Origin: a virus
Length of the DNA stretch: 45,635 bases
Virus record (IMG/VR): IMGVR_UViG_3300031999_001333
Coordinates: 1 to 45,635 of that record
Reading direction: 5' to 3' (one strand)
The notes below the pieces were generated by a model. That model did not search any database and was not told the origin of the DNA. It saw only the letters and a list, made by a program, of their open reading frames with translations. Numbering within the stretch: position 1 is the first letter of the stretch; each line of letters starts with the position of its first letter. Positions 31,181 through 39,431 of this stretch are shown piece after piece. Position numbers and translations under genes: made by a program.

Positions 31181-31983
31181 TAAACTTCTTGTGGTTCGTA
31201 ATTTATTTCCCTTTGATTAATGAACATATACTCTTTTTTTGCCGAGTCAATCCAAAATCTAACCTCATCTTCACCTAATACATCGTCACCATTTTTATAG
31301 TTCCAAAAAATAGATCCTTCTCGTAGATTAGTATGTTTGTAACCAATTTTTGGGATTGTCATAAATCTTACTGAATTATGAGTCATTCTTAAAAGAAACT
31401 CATATCCAAAAGTTAATTTAAATGTAGGTTTTAACATTCCATAATTAACAAATGATTCTTTTTTAATTGCCAATCCTGATACCTGAAAGTTTTGGTACGA
31501 TAACAAAGTTTCGTTTGTTAAAATTCCCATTTCACTTGAGAAGTTTGCCGCAAATGTTGCTTCATTAGTAAACCCAACAAATACTCCTTTATCGTCCACA
31601 TCAACCACTATAGGTAGGAATGCGTCTGTGTTTGGATATATATTTGCGTATTCTTTAAAGTTTTTAACCCATATGTTTGAGAATTCATCGTCAAACTCAA
31701 AAATTGTAACCCATTCAGATGTTGCAACTCTAACTCCGTGATTAACTTGAGATGAAAAATTTGGTTCTTTTGTCCACTCCTCAAATTTAACATTTAACTC
31801 ACCAAAATCATAAGATTGTAAATGGTTGGTTAAAAATGTTTCATTAGTATGAACAATAATAATCTCATTAAATTGTTCTTTTTGCGATTTTAATGAAGTA
31901 ATCGCTTTGTCAAGGTAATCCTCAAAAAACCCCGTTTTACCAGTTCTGATAGGTAAAATAACTGAAATTGTATTTTTTTCCAT
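31180..31983 (-). CDS. Family 2-type glycosyltransferase
   Basis: This 267-residue GT-A fold protein starts T-I-S-V-I-L-P-I-R-T-G, the first nucleotide-binding strand of GT2 enzymes. The acidic motif is W-V-T-I-F-E-F-D-D-E (D-x-D-like), and A-F-L-P-I-V-V-D-V-D-D follows. Substrate is unknown. The start at 31983 lies right after the stop of the 31985 gene and gives the canonical N-terminus. An upstream ATG at 32022 would add 13 residues that overlap that gene. It is chained to the neighbouring GT-B-like gene and to the sigma gene by a TAATG overlap. Confidence 0.85.
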   Translation of the reverse strand: MEKNTISVILPIRTGKTGFFEDYLDKAITSLKSQKEQFNEIIIVHTNETFLTNHLQSYDFGELNVKFEEWTKEPNFSSQVNHGVRVATSEWVTIFEFDDEFSNIWVKNFKEYANIYPNTDAFLPIVVDVDDKGVFVGFTNEATFAANFSSEMGILTNETLLSYQNFQVSGLAIKKESFVNYGMLKPTFKLTFGYEFLLRMTHNSVRFMTIPKIGYKHTNLREGSIFWNYKNGDDVLGEDEVRFWIDSAKKEYMFINQREINYEPQEV

Positions 31984-31984
31984 A

Positions 31985-33043
31985 TTATTCAATTGTTTCA
32001 AATTTAGAAAGTTGTTCTTCAAATGAAGTCAACCTAGTGTTTATCATATTATTAAATAAATTAACAACATCAAGTTCAAATTTAGATTTATCTGAAAACT
32101 CGGATATTGTTTTTTCCATTTCTTCAAATACCACAGGACTGATATTATCCTCTAACCAATTTTGGATAAAGTCGGCAACCACATCAACAAACATATTTTG
32201 GTTATTAATCCAAATTCCATTATTTTCGTTCATCCATTCAGGTTGTAAGTTTGGGACTAAACCAATTACAGGGATACCCATTTTAAATGATTCAAGAGGG
32301 TATGTCCCAAAGGCACTTGTAGAATCCAACCACACCGAACAAAAACTTTCTTTCATTGCGTTTGCAAATTCTAACTCTGATAAACCTCTCATATCTCTAA
32401 AAGTAATCCATCTATATTGTGGGAATTTAGCGTAAAACGCTTTAATCATATTAACAGTTTCTCTTTGATCTCTTGAGTGAACTGAAATAATTGTTTTAGG
32501 TGGGAATTTTTGTTTTTCAAAAACTTCGGAAATAAATGGAGAAACAACATCAACTGAAAGTCCTCTCATCATAGATTCAATAATTTCTTTTTGTCTGTCG
32601 GAAGTTGTAATACATTTATAAAAACCTAATTTAGTCCAAGTATCACCAGGATTTAAAGTTTCAAAAATGTGATCATAAGCTTGACACAAAACTACTTTAC
32701 CGCAAGGTAAGTTAGATATTTGATCCATAACAAATCCGTATATTTCAGGAATTACAATTATGTCTTCCGGGGAGATTGCTAAATTTGTTCCCTCAATTGC
32801 GTTGTGAGGTAATTTCATATATTCTTCGTCCAACCAACTTGAAACACCGAAGTATTCGGGTTTTTCGTGTAGAATAATTGAGTTAAACCCATTGTTTTTA
32901 AGTGTTAACGCCATTTGATAAATGTATCTAACCGACGCTCTAGCATTACCTTTTGTGTCTTGCACCAAAAAATAAATTCGGGACGACTTGTCCTTCATAT
33001 TTTGGATTGACTTCTCAAGTTTTGATATTTGTTCTTGGTTCAT
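31985..33043 (-). CDS. GT-B-like glycosyltransferase
   Basis: This 352-residue protein has the two-Rossmann layout of GT-B enzymes. N-terminal half: R-I-Y-F-L-V-Q-D-T-K-G-N-A-R-A-S and P-E-D-I-I-V-I-P-E-I-Y-G. C-terminal half: I-I-S-V-H-S-R-D-Q-R, R-W-I-T-F-R-D-M-R-G-L, and the donor-binding-like block F-G-T-Y-P-L-E-S-F-K-M-G-I-P-V-I-G-L-V. The conserved E in P-L-E-S fits the acidic residue of family 4-like enzymes. It precedes the GT2 gene by one base. Substrate is unknown; both probably modify a phage or host surface glycan. Confidence 0.78.
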   Translation of the reverse strand: MNQEQISKLEKSIQNMKDKSSRIYFLVQDTKGNARASVRYIYQMALTLKNNGFNSIILHEKPEYFGVSSWLDEEYMKLPHNAIEGTNLAISPEDIIVIPEIYGFVMDQISNLPCGKVVLCQAYDHIFETLNPGDTWTKLGFYKCITTSDRQKEIIESMMRGLSVDVVSPFISEVFEKQKFPPKTIISVHSRDQRETVNMIKAFYAKFPQYRWITFRDMRGLSELEFANAMKESFCSVWLDSTSAFGTYPLESFKMGIPVIGLVPNLQPEWMNENNGIWINNQNMFVDVVADFIQNWLEDNISPVVFEEMEKTISEFSDKSKFELDVVNLFNNMINTRLTSFEEQLSKFETIE

Positions 33044-33047
33044 AGTA

Positions 33048-33332
33048 TTAATATTTATTTATTATTTTTTTCGTTAATAGTGTATTGAATGCGATTCTAA
33101 AAGGAACCGATGTTTCATTTGACGAACTCATTGCAATTTTTTCATCAATTTCATCGTGAGGATCCGTTAAAATTTCTAACATAAATTTAACCATATCAAA
33201 TTTAACGATGTGGATTTTTGCCTGACTTTCAGTGTTTTCGGTATCTCCTGATACCACCTCGTCTTCAATTTTGGTGTAATCGGCAATTGCGTCCAAATCA
33301 ACATAATAATGTTCTCCAAAGATTTTAAACAT
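33048..33332 (-). CDS. Hypothetical protein, 94 residues
   Basis: It starts M-F-K-I-F-G-E-H-Y-Y-V-D-L-D-A-I-A-D-Y-T, then has a Thr/Glu loop, a hydrophobic helix V-K-F-M-L-E-I-L-T, and ends with a Lys-rich helix. Short, acidic, probably alpha/beta. It lies in a tight minus-strand chain between the glycosyltransferase and HAD-like genes. Similar small proteins sit near tail/PhoH genes in other large Bacteroidota phages (recalled), but no function is known. Confidence 0.65.
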   Translation of the reverse strand: MFKIFGEHYYVDLDAIADYTKIEDEVVSGDTENTESQAKIHIVKFDMVKFMLEILTDPHDEIDEKIAMSSSNETSVPFRIAFNTLLTKKIINKY

Positions 33333-33335
33333 AAT

Positions 33336-34004
33336 TTATAAAGTTTTTAATAACTCCTCAAATTCTGATAATGATGAAATTTGATATTGTGAGTTAATGT
33401 GTTTATTGTAGTCAGTGTTAAATTTTATAACAATTTTATCTGACGGATGATTTAATAATAAGTCAGGGTTTGATGTAAGTAAAATGTCTATGTTATTCCA
33501 CATTGAATTTTTTGTTAGATTACTGTAAAAAAATACTTGTTCTAACAAACATCCGAATTTTGATAAGAAAAATAATGAAGATGGTTTTGATCTTCCAATC
33601 TCATCAGACACTATTAACAATTCGTTCTCATCTCTCAAATTAAGATATAAATCGTTAAGATAATTAAAACTCATAGTTTCTGTTGATGGTGCATGACCAA
33701 ACAATTCCATTGTATAATCTTCATACATAAACGAGTATAATTCTTCTTTGGATTGAAAAGAAAAGTGGTTACTTAATTCTAAAGAACTAACATCACTTAA
33801 AATTTCATATTTAAATGGTGTTGTGTCAAATACTTCATTCATTTCAACCACATCTTCAGTATCCCCCGAAAAAGTTATCTCGTATGTTTTATCCGTAGAT
33901 TCAACATCATTGGATTCTATTAAATGTTTTTCATAAAGTTGTTTAAATTTACCAATGGTGTCTCTTAATACACCATTAATTTCAATCCCTATTCTCTTTG
34001 TCAT
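33336..34004 (-). CDS. HAD-like protein lacking the catalytic Asp
   Basis: The N-terminus T-K-R-I-G-I-E-I-N-G-V-L-R-D-T matches HAD hydrolase motif I, normally D-x-D-G-V-L-R-D, but both Asp are replaced (E and N). Motif II-like L-L-I-V-S-D-E, a Lys in S-K-P-S, and motif IV-like I-D-I-L-L-T-S-N-P-D-L-L are present in order, so the fold seems kept. The insertion between motifs I and II is large. A phosphatase activity is unlikely without the nucleophile. A binding or structural role is possible. The gene overlaps the PhoH gene at its start, so it is translationally coupled; the ATG at 34004 gives the natural motif I start, with another ATG at 34010. Confidence 0.7.
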   Translation of the reverse strand: MTKRIGIEINGVLRDTIGKFKQLYEKHLIESNDVESTDKTYEITFSGDTEDVVEMNEVFDTTPFKYEILSDVSSLELSNHFSFQSKEELYSFMYEDYTMELFGHAPSTETMSFNYLNDLYLNLRDENELLIVSDEIGRSKPSSLFFLSKFGCLLEQVFFYSNLTKNSMWNNIDILLTSNPDLLLNHPSDKIVIKFNTDYNKHINSQYQISSLSEFEELLKTL

Positions 34005-34725
34005 ATTCAAGTAATATTTTAGTAATTAATGGGTTTCTCACATTTTTAGCATCTCTGAAATCATAAACACCAATATCCGAAACATTCTTAAATTTCTGTA
34101 TTGCGTCGTATAATCCCGATTGTTTTTTATCTTTATATCTGTCAGTTTGTTCTAAATCTCCTGATATAAAAAATTTACTGTTATAACCAATTCTTGTTAA
34201 CAACAATTTCATTTGGTTAGGTGTTGAGTTTTGAGCTTCCTCAAAAATTAATATTGAGTTGTCAATATTCATACCTCTCATATACGCCAAAGCAAATACC
34301 TCAATGATTTCGGCTTTCTTTAATTCTTCTCTAGCCTCTTTACCGATAATTTTATTTAATAGATAATAAGAGGGGAAGATATACGGATCCAATTTTTCTT
34401 CAAGGTTTCCTGGTAATGATCCTAATTTTTCTTCCGCTTCAACTGCGGGTCTAACAATAATGATTTTTTCATATGAATTGTTTGTATCCATTAACAAATC
34501 CACTGCCGCCTTCATTGCGATAAAACTTTTACCAACACCTGCCGGTCCTGAAGCAACCGTGATTTGATTATTTTTTAAAATGTTATAATAATCTTCCTGA
34601 TGTTCGGATAAAAATTTATTTTTTTGTTTTCGTTTAATTACTGAATTAATAAAATCCTTTTTTGAAAAGGGTTTAGAGTCTTGTGTTTCCGATTTAATTG
34701 ACGGATCTGATTTTTTTCTTACCAT
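33982..34725 (-). CDS. PhoH-like P-loop ATPase
   Basis: This 247-residue protein has Walker A G-P-A-G-V-G-K-S (residues 60-67), I-I-I-V-R-P-A-V-E-A, G-S-L-P-G-N-L-E-E-K-L-D-P-Y, Walker B S-I-L-I-F-E-E-A-Q-N, and the sensor-like F-F-I-S-G-D-L-E-Q-T-D. These are the hallmark blocks of PhoH proteins. They are widespread in phages, and their role (RNA helicase or nuclease accessory, or phosphate-stress related) is unsettled. A basic Lys-rich leader of about 45 residues precedes the domain. It overlaps the HAD-like gene by 23 nt. Confidence 0.93.
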   Translation of the reverse strand: MVRKKSDPSIKSETQDSKPFSKKDFINSVIKRKQKNKFLSEHQEDYYNILKNNQITVASGPAGVGKSFIAMKAAVDLLMDTNNSYEKIIIVRPAVEAEEKLGSLPGNLEEKLDPYIFPSYYLLNKIIGKEAREELKKAEIIEVFALAYMRGMNIDNSILIFEEAQNSTPNQMKLLLTRIGYNSKFFISGDLEQTDRYKDKKQSGLYDAIQKFKNVSDIGVYDFRDAKNVRNPLITKILLEYDKENRD

Positions 34726-34729
34726 TTAT

Positions 34730-35299
34730 TTATGATGTTAGTTTATTGTAGTAACTAATTGGTTGATTCCAAATAGCACATTTCTTACCGTAATAATTAT
34801 AAACAGAATCCCAAAAAAGAAAATCTTTATGGTTGACACCTGGTATATGTTCTTTAGGCCATTTACATTCGGACAAACAAGAATGGTGTGACAATACATT
34901 ACCGGTATCAATTCTACCAAATACAGGTTTACTTGCAATTAAACGAAGTTTATTTTTAAAATTCAATTGTTCCCCAACTAACATACCTCTAAAATTATAT
35001 TCCGAACACTCCAAGTATTTCATATACATATTTTCGTGAAAAACTGTGTCATCATCTAAAAAACAAAAATATCCATTATTAATTTCTTTTAAAATTTCAT
35101 TCCTTTTTTTAAAAATTTCATTATCCTCACAATCAATACTATAAATTTTTATATTTTTATCTTTTAAAAAACTTAAATCAGGTAAATCTCTTTTATTAGA
35201 ATGGGATATGTGCCAAACAATATCGTCATTCCTTAATATAGAATTATATATTAATTCTATATTTTCATATCTATAAAGTGGGGTTATTATGTGTAGCAT
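34730..35299 (-). CDS. Short GT-A-fold glycosyltransferase
   Basis: This 189-residue protein starts M-L-H-I-I-T-P-L-Y-R-Y-E-N-I and has the donor-binding acidic motif Y-F-C-F-L-D-D-D-T-V. It ends with H-K-D-F-L-F-W-D and I-S-Y-Y-N-K-L. It is shorter than most GT2 enzymes, consistent with a single catalytic domain. It is the first (downstream-most) gene of the sugar-modification cluster and lies 5 nt from the aminotransferase gene. Substrate is unknown. Confidence 0.75.
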   Translation of the reverse strand: MLHIITPLYRYENIELIYNSILRNDDIVWHISHSNKRDLPDLSFLKDKNIKIYSIDCEDNEIFKKRNEILKEINNGYFCFLDDDTVFHENMYMKYLECSEYNFRGMLVGEQLNFKNKLRLIASKPVFGRIDTGNVLSHHSCLSECKWPKEHIPGVNHKDFLFWDSVYNYYGKKCAIWNQPISYYNKLTS

Positions 35300-35303
35300 A
35301 TTT

Positions 35304-35894
35304 TTATTTAAAAATTGTATTAGTTGTTAAATCTTTATATTCTTCAGTTAAGTCGGCATTAAATGACGGAAAATTTTGCATTAACATTAATCCTTGAGCC
35401 GCCTCAACAGGTGTCATATACATATTCCATCCAATCATTTGGATATCATCATCAATATATTTTGTTTCACTTCTCCCTTCATACCTAACTTTTTTAAACC
35501 ACTCCACCGCATCTTTATTGTCCGTCAAAATCATTCCTCCTTTACCAATCTTCAAATGTTTTTTAATATGGAATGATAAACACATAAATGTGTTGGGTAT
35601 ATACATATTACTTGTAAACCTTTTTGCCGAGTCGTATAATGAATATGGTTCCAATTGATAAATTCCTTCCCATTCTACGTCTTGGAATTTAACTTTACCT
35701 CCGGCGTGTATAATTGATTGGGGTACCGATAAATAAGTTTTTTTGGGGATAGTAACTTCTTTCACATTCAAGTATTTACAACATAAAAAAATTGCATTAG
35801 TGCAACTATCTACGGAAATTGCGTAAGGTGATCCGGTATATTCGGCAACTTCCTCCTCAAACATTTGAACTATTTTATATGGGTTGTGTTTCAT
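35304..35894 (-). CDS. Short DegT/DnrJ/EryC1-type aminotransferase
   Basis: DegT-family enzymes transfer an amino group to a keto sugar nucleotide using PLP. Visible motifs: A-I-S-V-D-S-C-T-N-A-I near residue 25, the PLP-region acid in L-Y-D-S-A-K-R (Asp88), and the Schiff-base region L-S-F-H-I-K-K-H-L-K-I-G-K-G-G with Lys112. It is only 196 residues, about half the usual 370. It keeps the PLP domain, but the C-terminal small domain is reduced to a short tail. It may be a compact active enzyme or a degenerate one. It overlaps the sulfotransferase gene by 4 nt. Confidence 0.8.
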   Translation of the reverse strand: MKHNPYKIVQMFEEEVAEYTGSPYAISVDSCTNAIFLCCKYLNVKEVTIPKKTYLSVPQSIIHAGGKVKFQDVEWEGIYQLEPYSLYDSAKRFTSNMYIPNTFMCLSFHIKKHLKIGKGGMILTDNKDAVEWFKKVRYEGRSETKYIDDDIQMIGWNMYMTPVEAAQGLMLMQNFPSFNADLTEEYKDLTTNTIFK

Positions 35895-36463
35895 TTTGTT
35901 TTATTTAGATGTGGAAAATTTTGGGATGGTATTGGTTTTTTTAAAAAATCACATAAATTATCCCAATTTTGGGATTCCTCAAAATCCAATATTAATAATT
36001 TATTAGTATCTTTAAAATAGTTTATAATTTCTTGGTTTCTTTGTTCGTATTTCATCCTCATAATGTCTTCATTATTTAAAAAATCATCAACACCGTAACA
36101 AATATTAGAAACTAACGGATAAAACCATCCTCCCTTTAAGTTTATTTTTTTTGACCATCTTCTATATGAATTTATCCAATTATCAGTGTTTCTAATTGTT
36201 AATATAAATTTTGAATTTTTAAAATTTTCATCTAATTTTTTATAAAAATCCGAATGATTCCAAGGACGATCTTCAAATGCGTCGTATATATCAACTAACC
36301 TAAATAATTGACTATAATTACCAATACTTTGATTATAAAAATATTTAGAGTTTTGATTAAACATTAAATATTCGGGACATACCGAATAACCTAAAATTTG
36401 TAATGCGTTAGTTAAAGAAGTTGTTCCCGTTTTATTTGATCCAATACAAAAAATTTTATCCAT
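35891..36463 (-). CDS. Sulfotransferase
   Basis: This 190-residue protein starts D-K-I-F-C-I-G-S-N-K-T-G-T-T-S-L, the 5'-phosphosulfate loop that binds PAPS (residues 4-17). The 3'-phosphate region is F-I-L-T-I-R-N-T-D-N-W-I-N-S-Y-R-R-W. The end I-P-S-Q-N-F-P-H-L-N matches the F-P-H-x-N tail of a small sulfotransferase family. It transfers sulfate from PAPS, most plausibly to a sugar made by the cluster. The host must supply PAPS; no PAPS synthesis gene is visible. It overlaps the aminotransferase gene by 4 nt. Phage-encoded sulfotransferases are rare. Confidence 0.88.
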   Translation of the reverse strand: MDKIFCIGSNKTGTTSLTNALQILGYSVCPEYLMFNQNSKYFYNQSIGNYSQLFRLVDIYDAFEDRPWNHSDFYKKLDENFKNSKFILTIRNTDNWINSYRRWSKKINLKGGWFYPLVSNICYGVDDFLNNEDIMRMKYEQRNQEIINYFKDTNKLLILDFEESQNWDNLCDFLKKPIPSQNFPHLNKTK

Positions 36464-36466
36464 TTT

Positions 36467-37108
36467 TTAATTATTATTTTTAATTATTTTACACGGAGTT
36501 CCATAGGCAACAACATTGTCGGGTATATCTTTAGTAACTAAAGAACCTGCACCAATAATGACGTTATTACCAATTTTAACTCCGTCAATTATATTAGCCC
36601 CAATGCCAATTAAACATTCTTCACCTATTATTACATTTCCCGCAATATTAACTCCGGGATTTATGGTTGTGTATTTACCTATACTAGTGTGGTGACCAAT
36701 ACTAACATTTCTGTTAATAAAAACAAAATCATCAATTTTAGAATAACCGGCAATACAACTATTAACATTAATTGAAACTCCTTTACCTATCTCAACCGTT
36801 TTTGAAATGTTGGATTTACTAGAAATTAAATTAATTAAGTTTTGATTAATGTCAATATTAAAAGTATTACAGATTTTTTTCTTGATATTAGGAGTTGTAA
36901 CTCCTAATATAATTAATTTATCGTCAATTTCAACACTGCTAATTAAATTAATGTTAAACCTTGGGTGTTTGTATTTTTTATTGGGTATTAAATTTAAATT
37001 ATTGATCACATCAATGACGGGATAAATTTCTTGAGAATCTAAAATGTCCAACAACATTGTTAACGCACCCTCACTAAAACCTAATATTGTTAATTTTTTT
37101 ATTTCCAT
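36467..37108 (-). CDS. NeuD/PglD-like sugar acyltransferase (left-handed beta-helix)
   Basis: This 213-residue enzyme has an N-terminal Rossmann-like domain (I-K-K-L-T-I-L-G-F-S-E-G-A) and a C-terminal hexapeptide-repeat beta-helix: I-S-K-T-V-E-I-G-K-G-V-S-I-N, H-H-T-S-I-G-K-Y-T-T-I-N-P-G-V, I-G-E-E-C-L-I-G-I-G-A-N, I-I-D-G-V-K-I-G-N-N-V-I-I-G-A-G-S-L-V-T-K-D-I-P. The S-I-G-H-H-T-S-I-G stretch matches the catalytic His of PglD. Such enzymes N- or O-acylate amino sugars with acyl-CoA. The gene overlaps the upstream BKACE gene by 35 nt, suggesting coupled synthesis. The donor may not be acetyl-CoA if the BKACE enzyme supplies an unusual acyl-CoA (inference). Confidence 0.88.
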   Translation of the reverse strand: MEIKKLTILGFSEGALTMLLDILDSQEIYPVIDVINNLNLIPNKKYKHPRFNINLISSVEIDDKLIILGVTTPNIKKKICNTFNIDINQNLINLISSKSNISKTVEIGKGVSINVNSCIAGYSKIDDFVFINRNVSIGHHTSIGKYTTINPGVNIAGNVIIGEECLIGIGANIIDGVKIGNNVIIGAGSLVTKDIPDNVVAYGTPCKIIKNNN

Positions 37109-37907
37109 ATCCTAAATTTTTAAATTCTTTTGGGGTTAATAGTTCCACACCCATATTATCCATAATATTATGAACCCGGGTTAATAATTCCATATTTGTA
37201 GTAATTTCTTTATCTTTAAAATACAAATTATCCTCAAGTCCAACCCTAACTCCGTCGGCGTAAAGTAATCCTAATATGTTAGAATTTAATTGATCCTTCC
37301 CAATACCCCCAAAACAAACTTTAGCGTTTTCAGGTAAATTGTCCACTACGGAAGACAATGTGGATGAATCCATTTGAGCGTTATAGATATTACCAAAAAT
37401 CATATTCATATAATGGGGACCTTTTAATATACCCTTTTTGATTAAATAATTTGTGTAATTTATCATTCCCGAATCAAAACATTCTATCTCGGGAGTTACT
37501 CCATATTCATCCATTTTTTCAATCAACTTTAAAATCATATCAGGTTCATTTATTGATGCCGATTTTGGGAAATTAATTGACGACATTGTTAACGATCCCA
37601 TATCGGGATATAACTCCAATACTTCAGATCTTTTTTCAAATTCGGGATATAATCTACCGGTTAAAGAAACACAGATAGTTAAATCGGGACAATATTTTCT
37701 AATCCCTTCAATAGTTGGTTGATAAATTTCTTTTTTATATGTGTTTGAATAATCCTTTGTATCCCTTGCGTGTATGTGTACCATAGTTATACCCAATTCA
37801 AACGCTTGGTGAACCTCTTCAATGATTTCGTTAGGTAATAAAGGAGCGTTAGAATTTTCCCTTGTAGTTTGAGTTCCAGTGGGGGTAAAATTTATTATTT
37901 TTTTCAT
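37074..37907 (-). CDS. Beta-keto acid cleavage enzyme (BKACE, DUF849)
   Basis: BKACE enzymes cleave a beta-keto acid with acetyl-CoA to give acetoacetate and a new acyl-CoA. The 277-residue protein shows M-V-H-I-H-A-R-D (His44 and His46 as Zn ligands), a TIM-barrel pattern of strands, E-I-E-C-F-D-S-G, and D-G-V-R-V-G-L-E-D-N (Arg221, Glu225), matching the metal and substrate residues known from Kce. The length is normal. BKACE proteins are usually bacterial lysine- or carnitine-catabolism enzymes. In a phage the most telling clue is the 35-nt overlap with an acyltransferase in a sugar cluster. The keto-acid substrate is unknown. Confidence 0.9.
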   Translation of the reverse strand: MKKIINFTPTGTQTTRENSNAPLLPNEIIEEVHQAFELGITMVHIHARDTKDYSNTYKKEIYQPTIEGIRKYCPDLTICVSLTGRLYPEFEKRSEVLELYPDMGSLTMSSINFPKSASINEPDMILKLIEKMDEYGVTPEIECFDSGMINYTNYLIKKGILKGPHYMNMIFGNIYNAQMDSSTLSSVVDNLPENAKVCFGGIGKDQLNSNILGLLYADGVRVGLEDNLYFKDKEITTNMELLTRVHNIMDNMGVELLTPKEFKNLGYGNKKINNIRF

Positions 37908-37910
37908 AAA

Positions 37911-39422
37911 TTATATTGACACTAATTTATTTTTAATTGATTCAAACTTTTCCTTAACCATTGGAACTAAATTTTGATGATAATCTTGTTTTAATTTATT
38001 TAAATTATCGGGATCTTCGTTTCTTGTTGTTGATTCATAATGATATGCCACACCATCACCACATAAATAATTTGAAAACCCCATAGAAATCGCTTTTACA
38101 TTTAATTCAACATCCTCAAAACAAGAAATATAGTTTTCATTAAATAAACCACACAACTCAAATGTTCTTTTTCTTATCATTAGTAAACCACCCGTATTTC
38201 CAAAAACTTCGGTAGTTGCGTTAAAAAAATTATAATAATTCCTAATGTTTAAATGATCAACACCTAACGATGAGTTAGCTTTATTTATCCCCATATATAT
38301 TCCGTCGTGCTGAATTGTATTATCCGCAAAATGTAATCTACACCCAACCGTACCGGCTTTTTTATGTTTATCGTAAATACTTAACATTCCGGTGATGATA
38401 TCGTTAAGAATTTTAATATCGTTATTACAAAATAATAAAAATTCGTATTCATCACCTATGTGGTTTTTAACCACATCATTATTAATCTTTGCAAAATTAT
38501 AATAGTCGTATTCAATTAATTTAACATTATTAAATTGTGATATGTTTAATTTTATTTGATTTTTTTCTTCTTCGGTTGATCCGGTGTCCGCAATAAAAAT
38601 GTCAAACCTATCAGATTTACAATGTTCAAAAAATGAATTGATACAATCCGTTAACATCTCAACCTTACCTTTAGTTGGTATTATTACCGCAATTCTACCC
38701 AATTTATTAAATGTTTTTTCTTTTATGTGTGGAACATAAACGGATTCAGGTTTTAAATCCAAAGGTAATTTACTAATATATTTTTCCAAGAACTTATCCT
38801 TACTTTCCCAAAATTCTTGATTTGGTTGTCCGACAGATTGATGGGTAATCTCAAAAGAAGATGTTACACCAATTTTAACTCCATCTAAATAGTTAGGAAT
38901 TGCAAATCCGTGATCGTAAAAATGGAACTTACCATATGATTCATCAAACTTATGTTTGATTTTTGTTTTATCAAAGGATATGAATAATCCGTCAACAGTT
39001 ACAACGGGAACCAAAAAAGGTAATTTTGGTGAATATTTACTTAAAAATTTTTTTTGTCCTTCAGGGTGGTGATAAACCTGACCAACCATTGTTTGTCGTA
39101 ATCTCTCCCAATACACACCTGACTCTGGAAAATAGCAAGATCCTGCCTTCCCAATTATACCAAATTCGGGATTATTAGAAAAATCTTCTAATAACTTTTT
39201 ACCCCAACCTTTTTCAAGTTTAATATCATTATGACAACAAACTACAATGTCGTATTTAGAATCTTTTATTCCTTTATTGTAGAGTTCGGATAATGAATAT
39301 TCATTAAAATTCTTATAAGGTAAAATTTGGATCCACTGAAGTCCTGAAGTTAATACAAGATGATCGTTAAACTTATCATTGTATTCTTTATCTTTATGTG
39401 TTGAGTATATTATTGTTATCAT
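37911..39422 (-). CDS. Two-domain glycosyltransferase (tandem GT-A folds)
   Basis: This 503-residue protein has two GT-A-like domains. Domain 1 (residues about 1-225) begins M-I-T-I-I-Y-S-T-H-K-D-K with an acidic motif V-V-C-C-H-N-D-I-K and W-G-K-K-L-L-E-D-F. Domain 2 (about 236-490) begins R-I-A-V-I-I-P-T-K-G-K, with D-I-F-I-A-D-T-G-S-T, F-L-L-F-C-N-N-D-I-K and C-F-E-D-V-E-L-N-V-K, a classic GT2 pattern. Tandem arrangement suggests two successive sugar additions, or one active and one binding domain. It lies directly upstream of the BKACE gene in the minus-strand chain. Confidence 0.85.
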   Translation of the reverse strand: MITIIYSTHKDKEYNDKFNDHLVLTSGLQWIQILPYKNFNEYSLSELYNKGIKDSKYDIVVCCHNDIKLEKGWGKKLLEDFSNNPEFGIIGKAGSCYFPESGVYWERLRQTMVGQVYHHPEGQKKFLSKYSPKLPFLVPVVTVDGLFISFDKTKIKHKFDESYGKFHFYDHGFAIPNYLDGVKIGVTSSFEITHQSVGQPNQEFWESKDKFLEKYISKLPLDLKPESVYVPHIKEKTFNKLGRIAVIIPTKGKVEMLTDCINSFFEHCKSDRFDIFIADTGSTEEEKNQIKLNISQFNNVKLIEYDYYNFAKINNDVVKNHIGDEYEFLLFCNNDIKILNDIITGMLSIYDKHKKAGTVGCRLHFADNTIQHDGIYMGINKANSSLGVDHLNIRNYYNFFNATTEVFGNTGGLLMIRKRTFELCGLFNENYISCFEDVELNVKAISMGFSNYLCGDGVAYHYESTTRNEDPDNLNKLKQDYHQNLVPMVKEKFESIKNKLVSI

Positions 39423-39431
39423 TATTTTATT

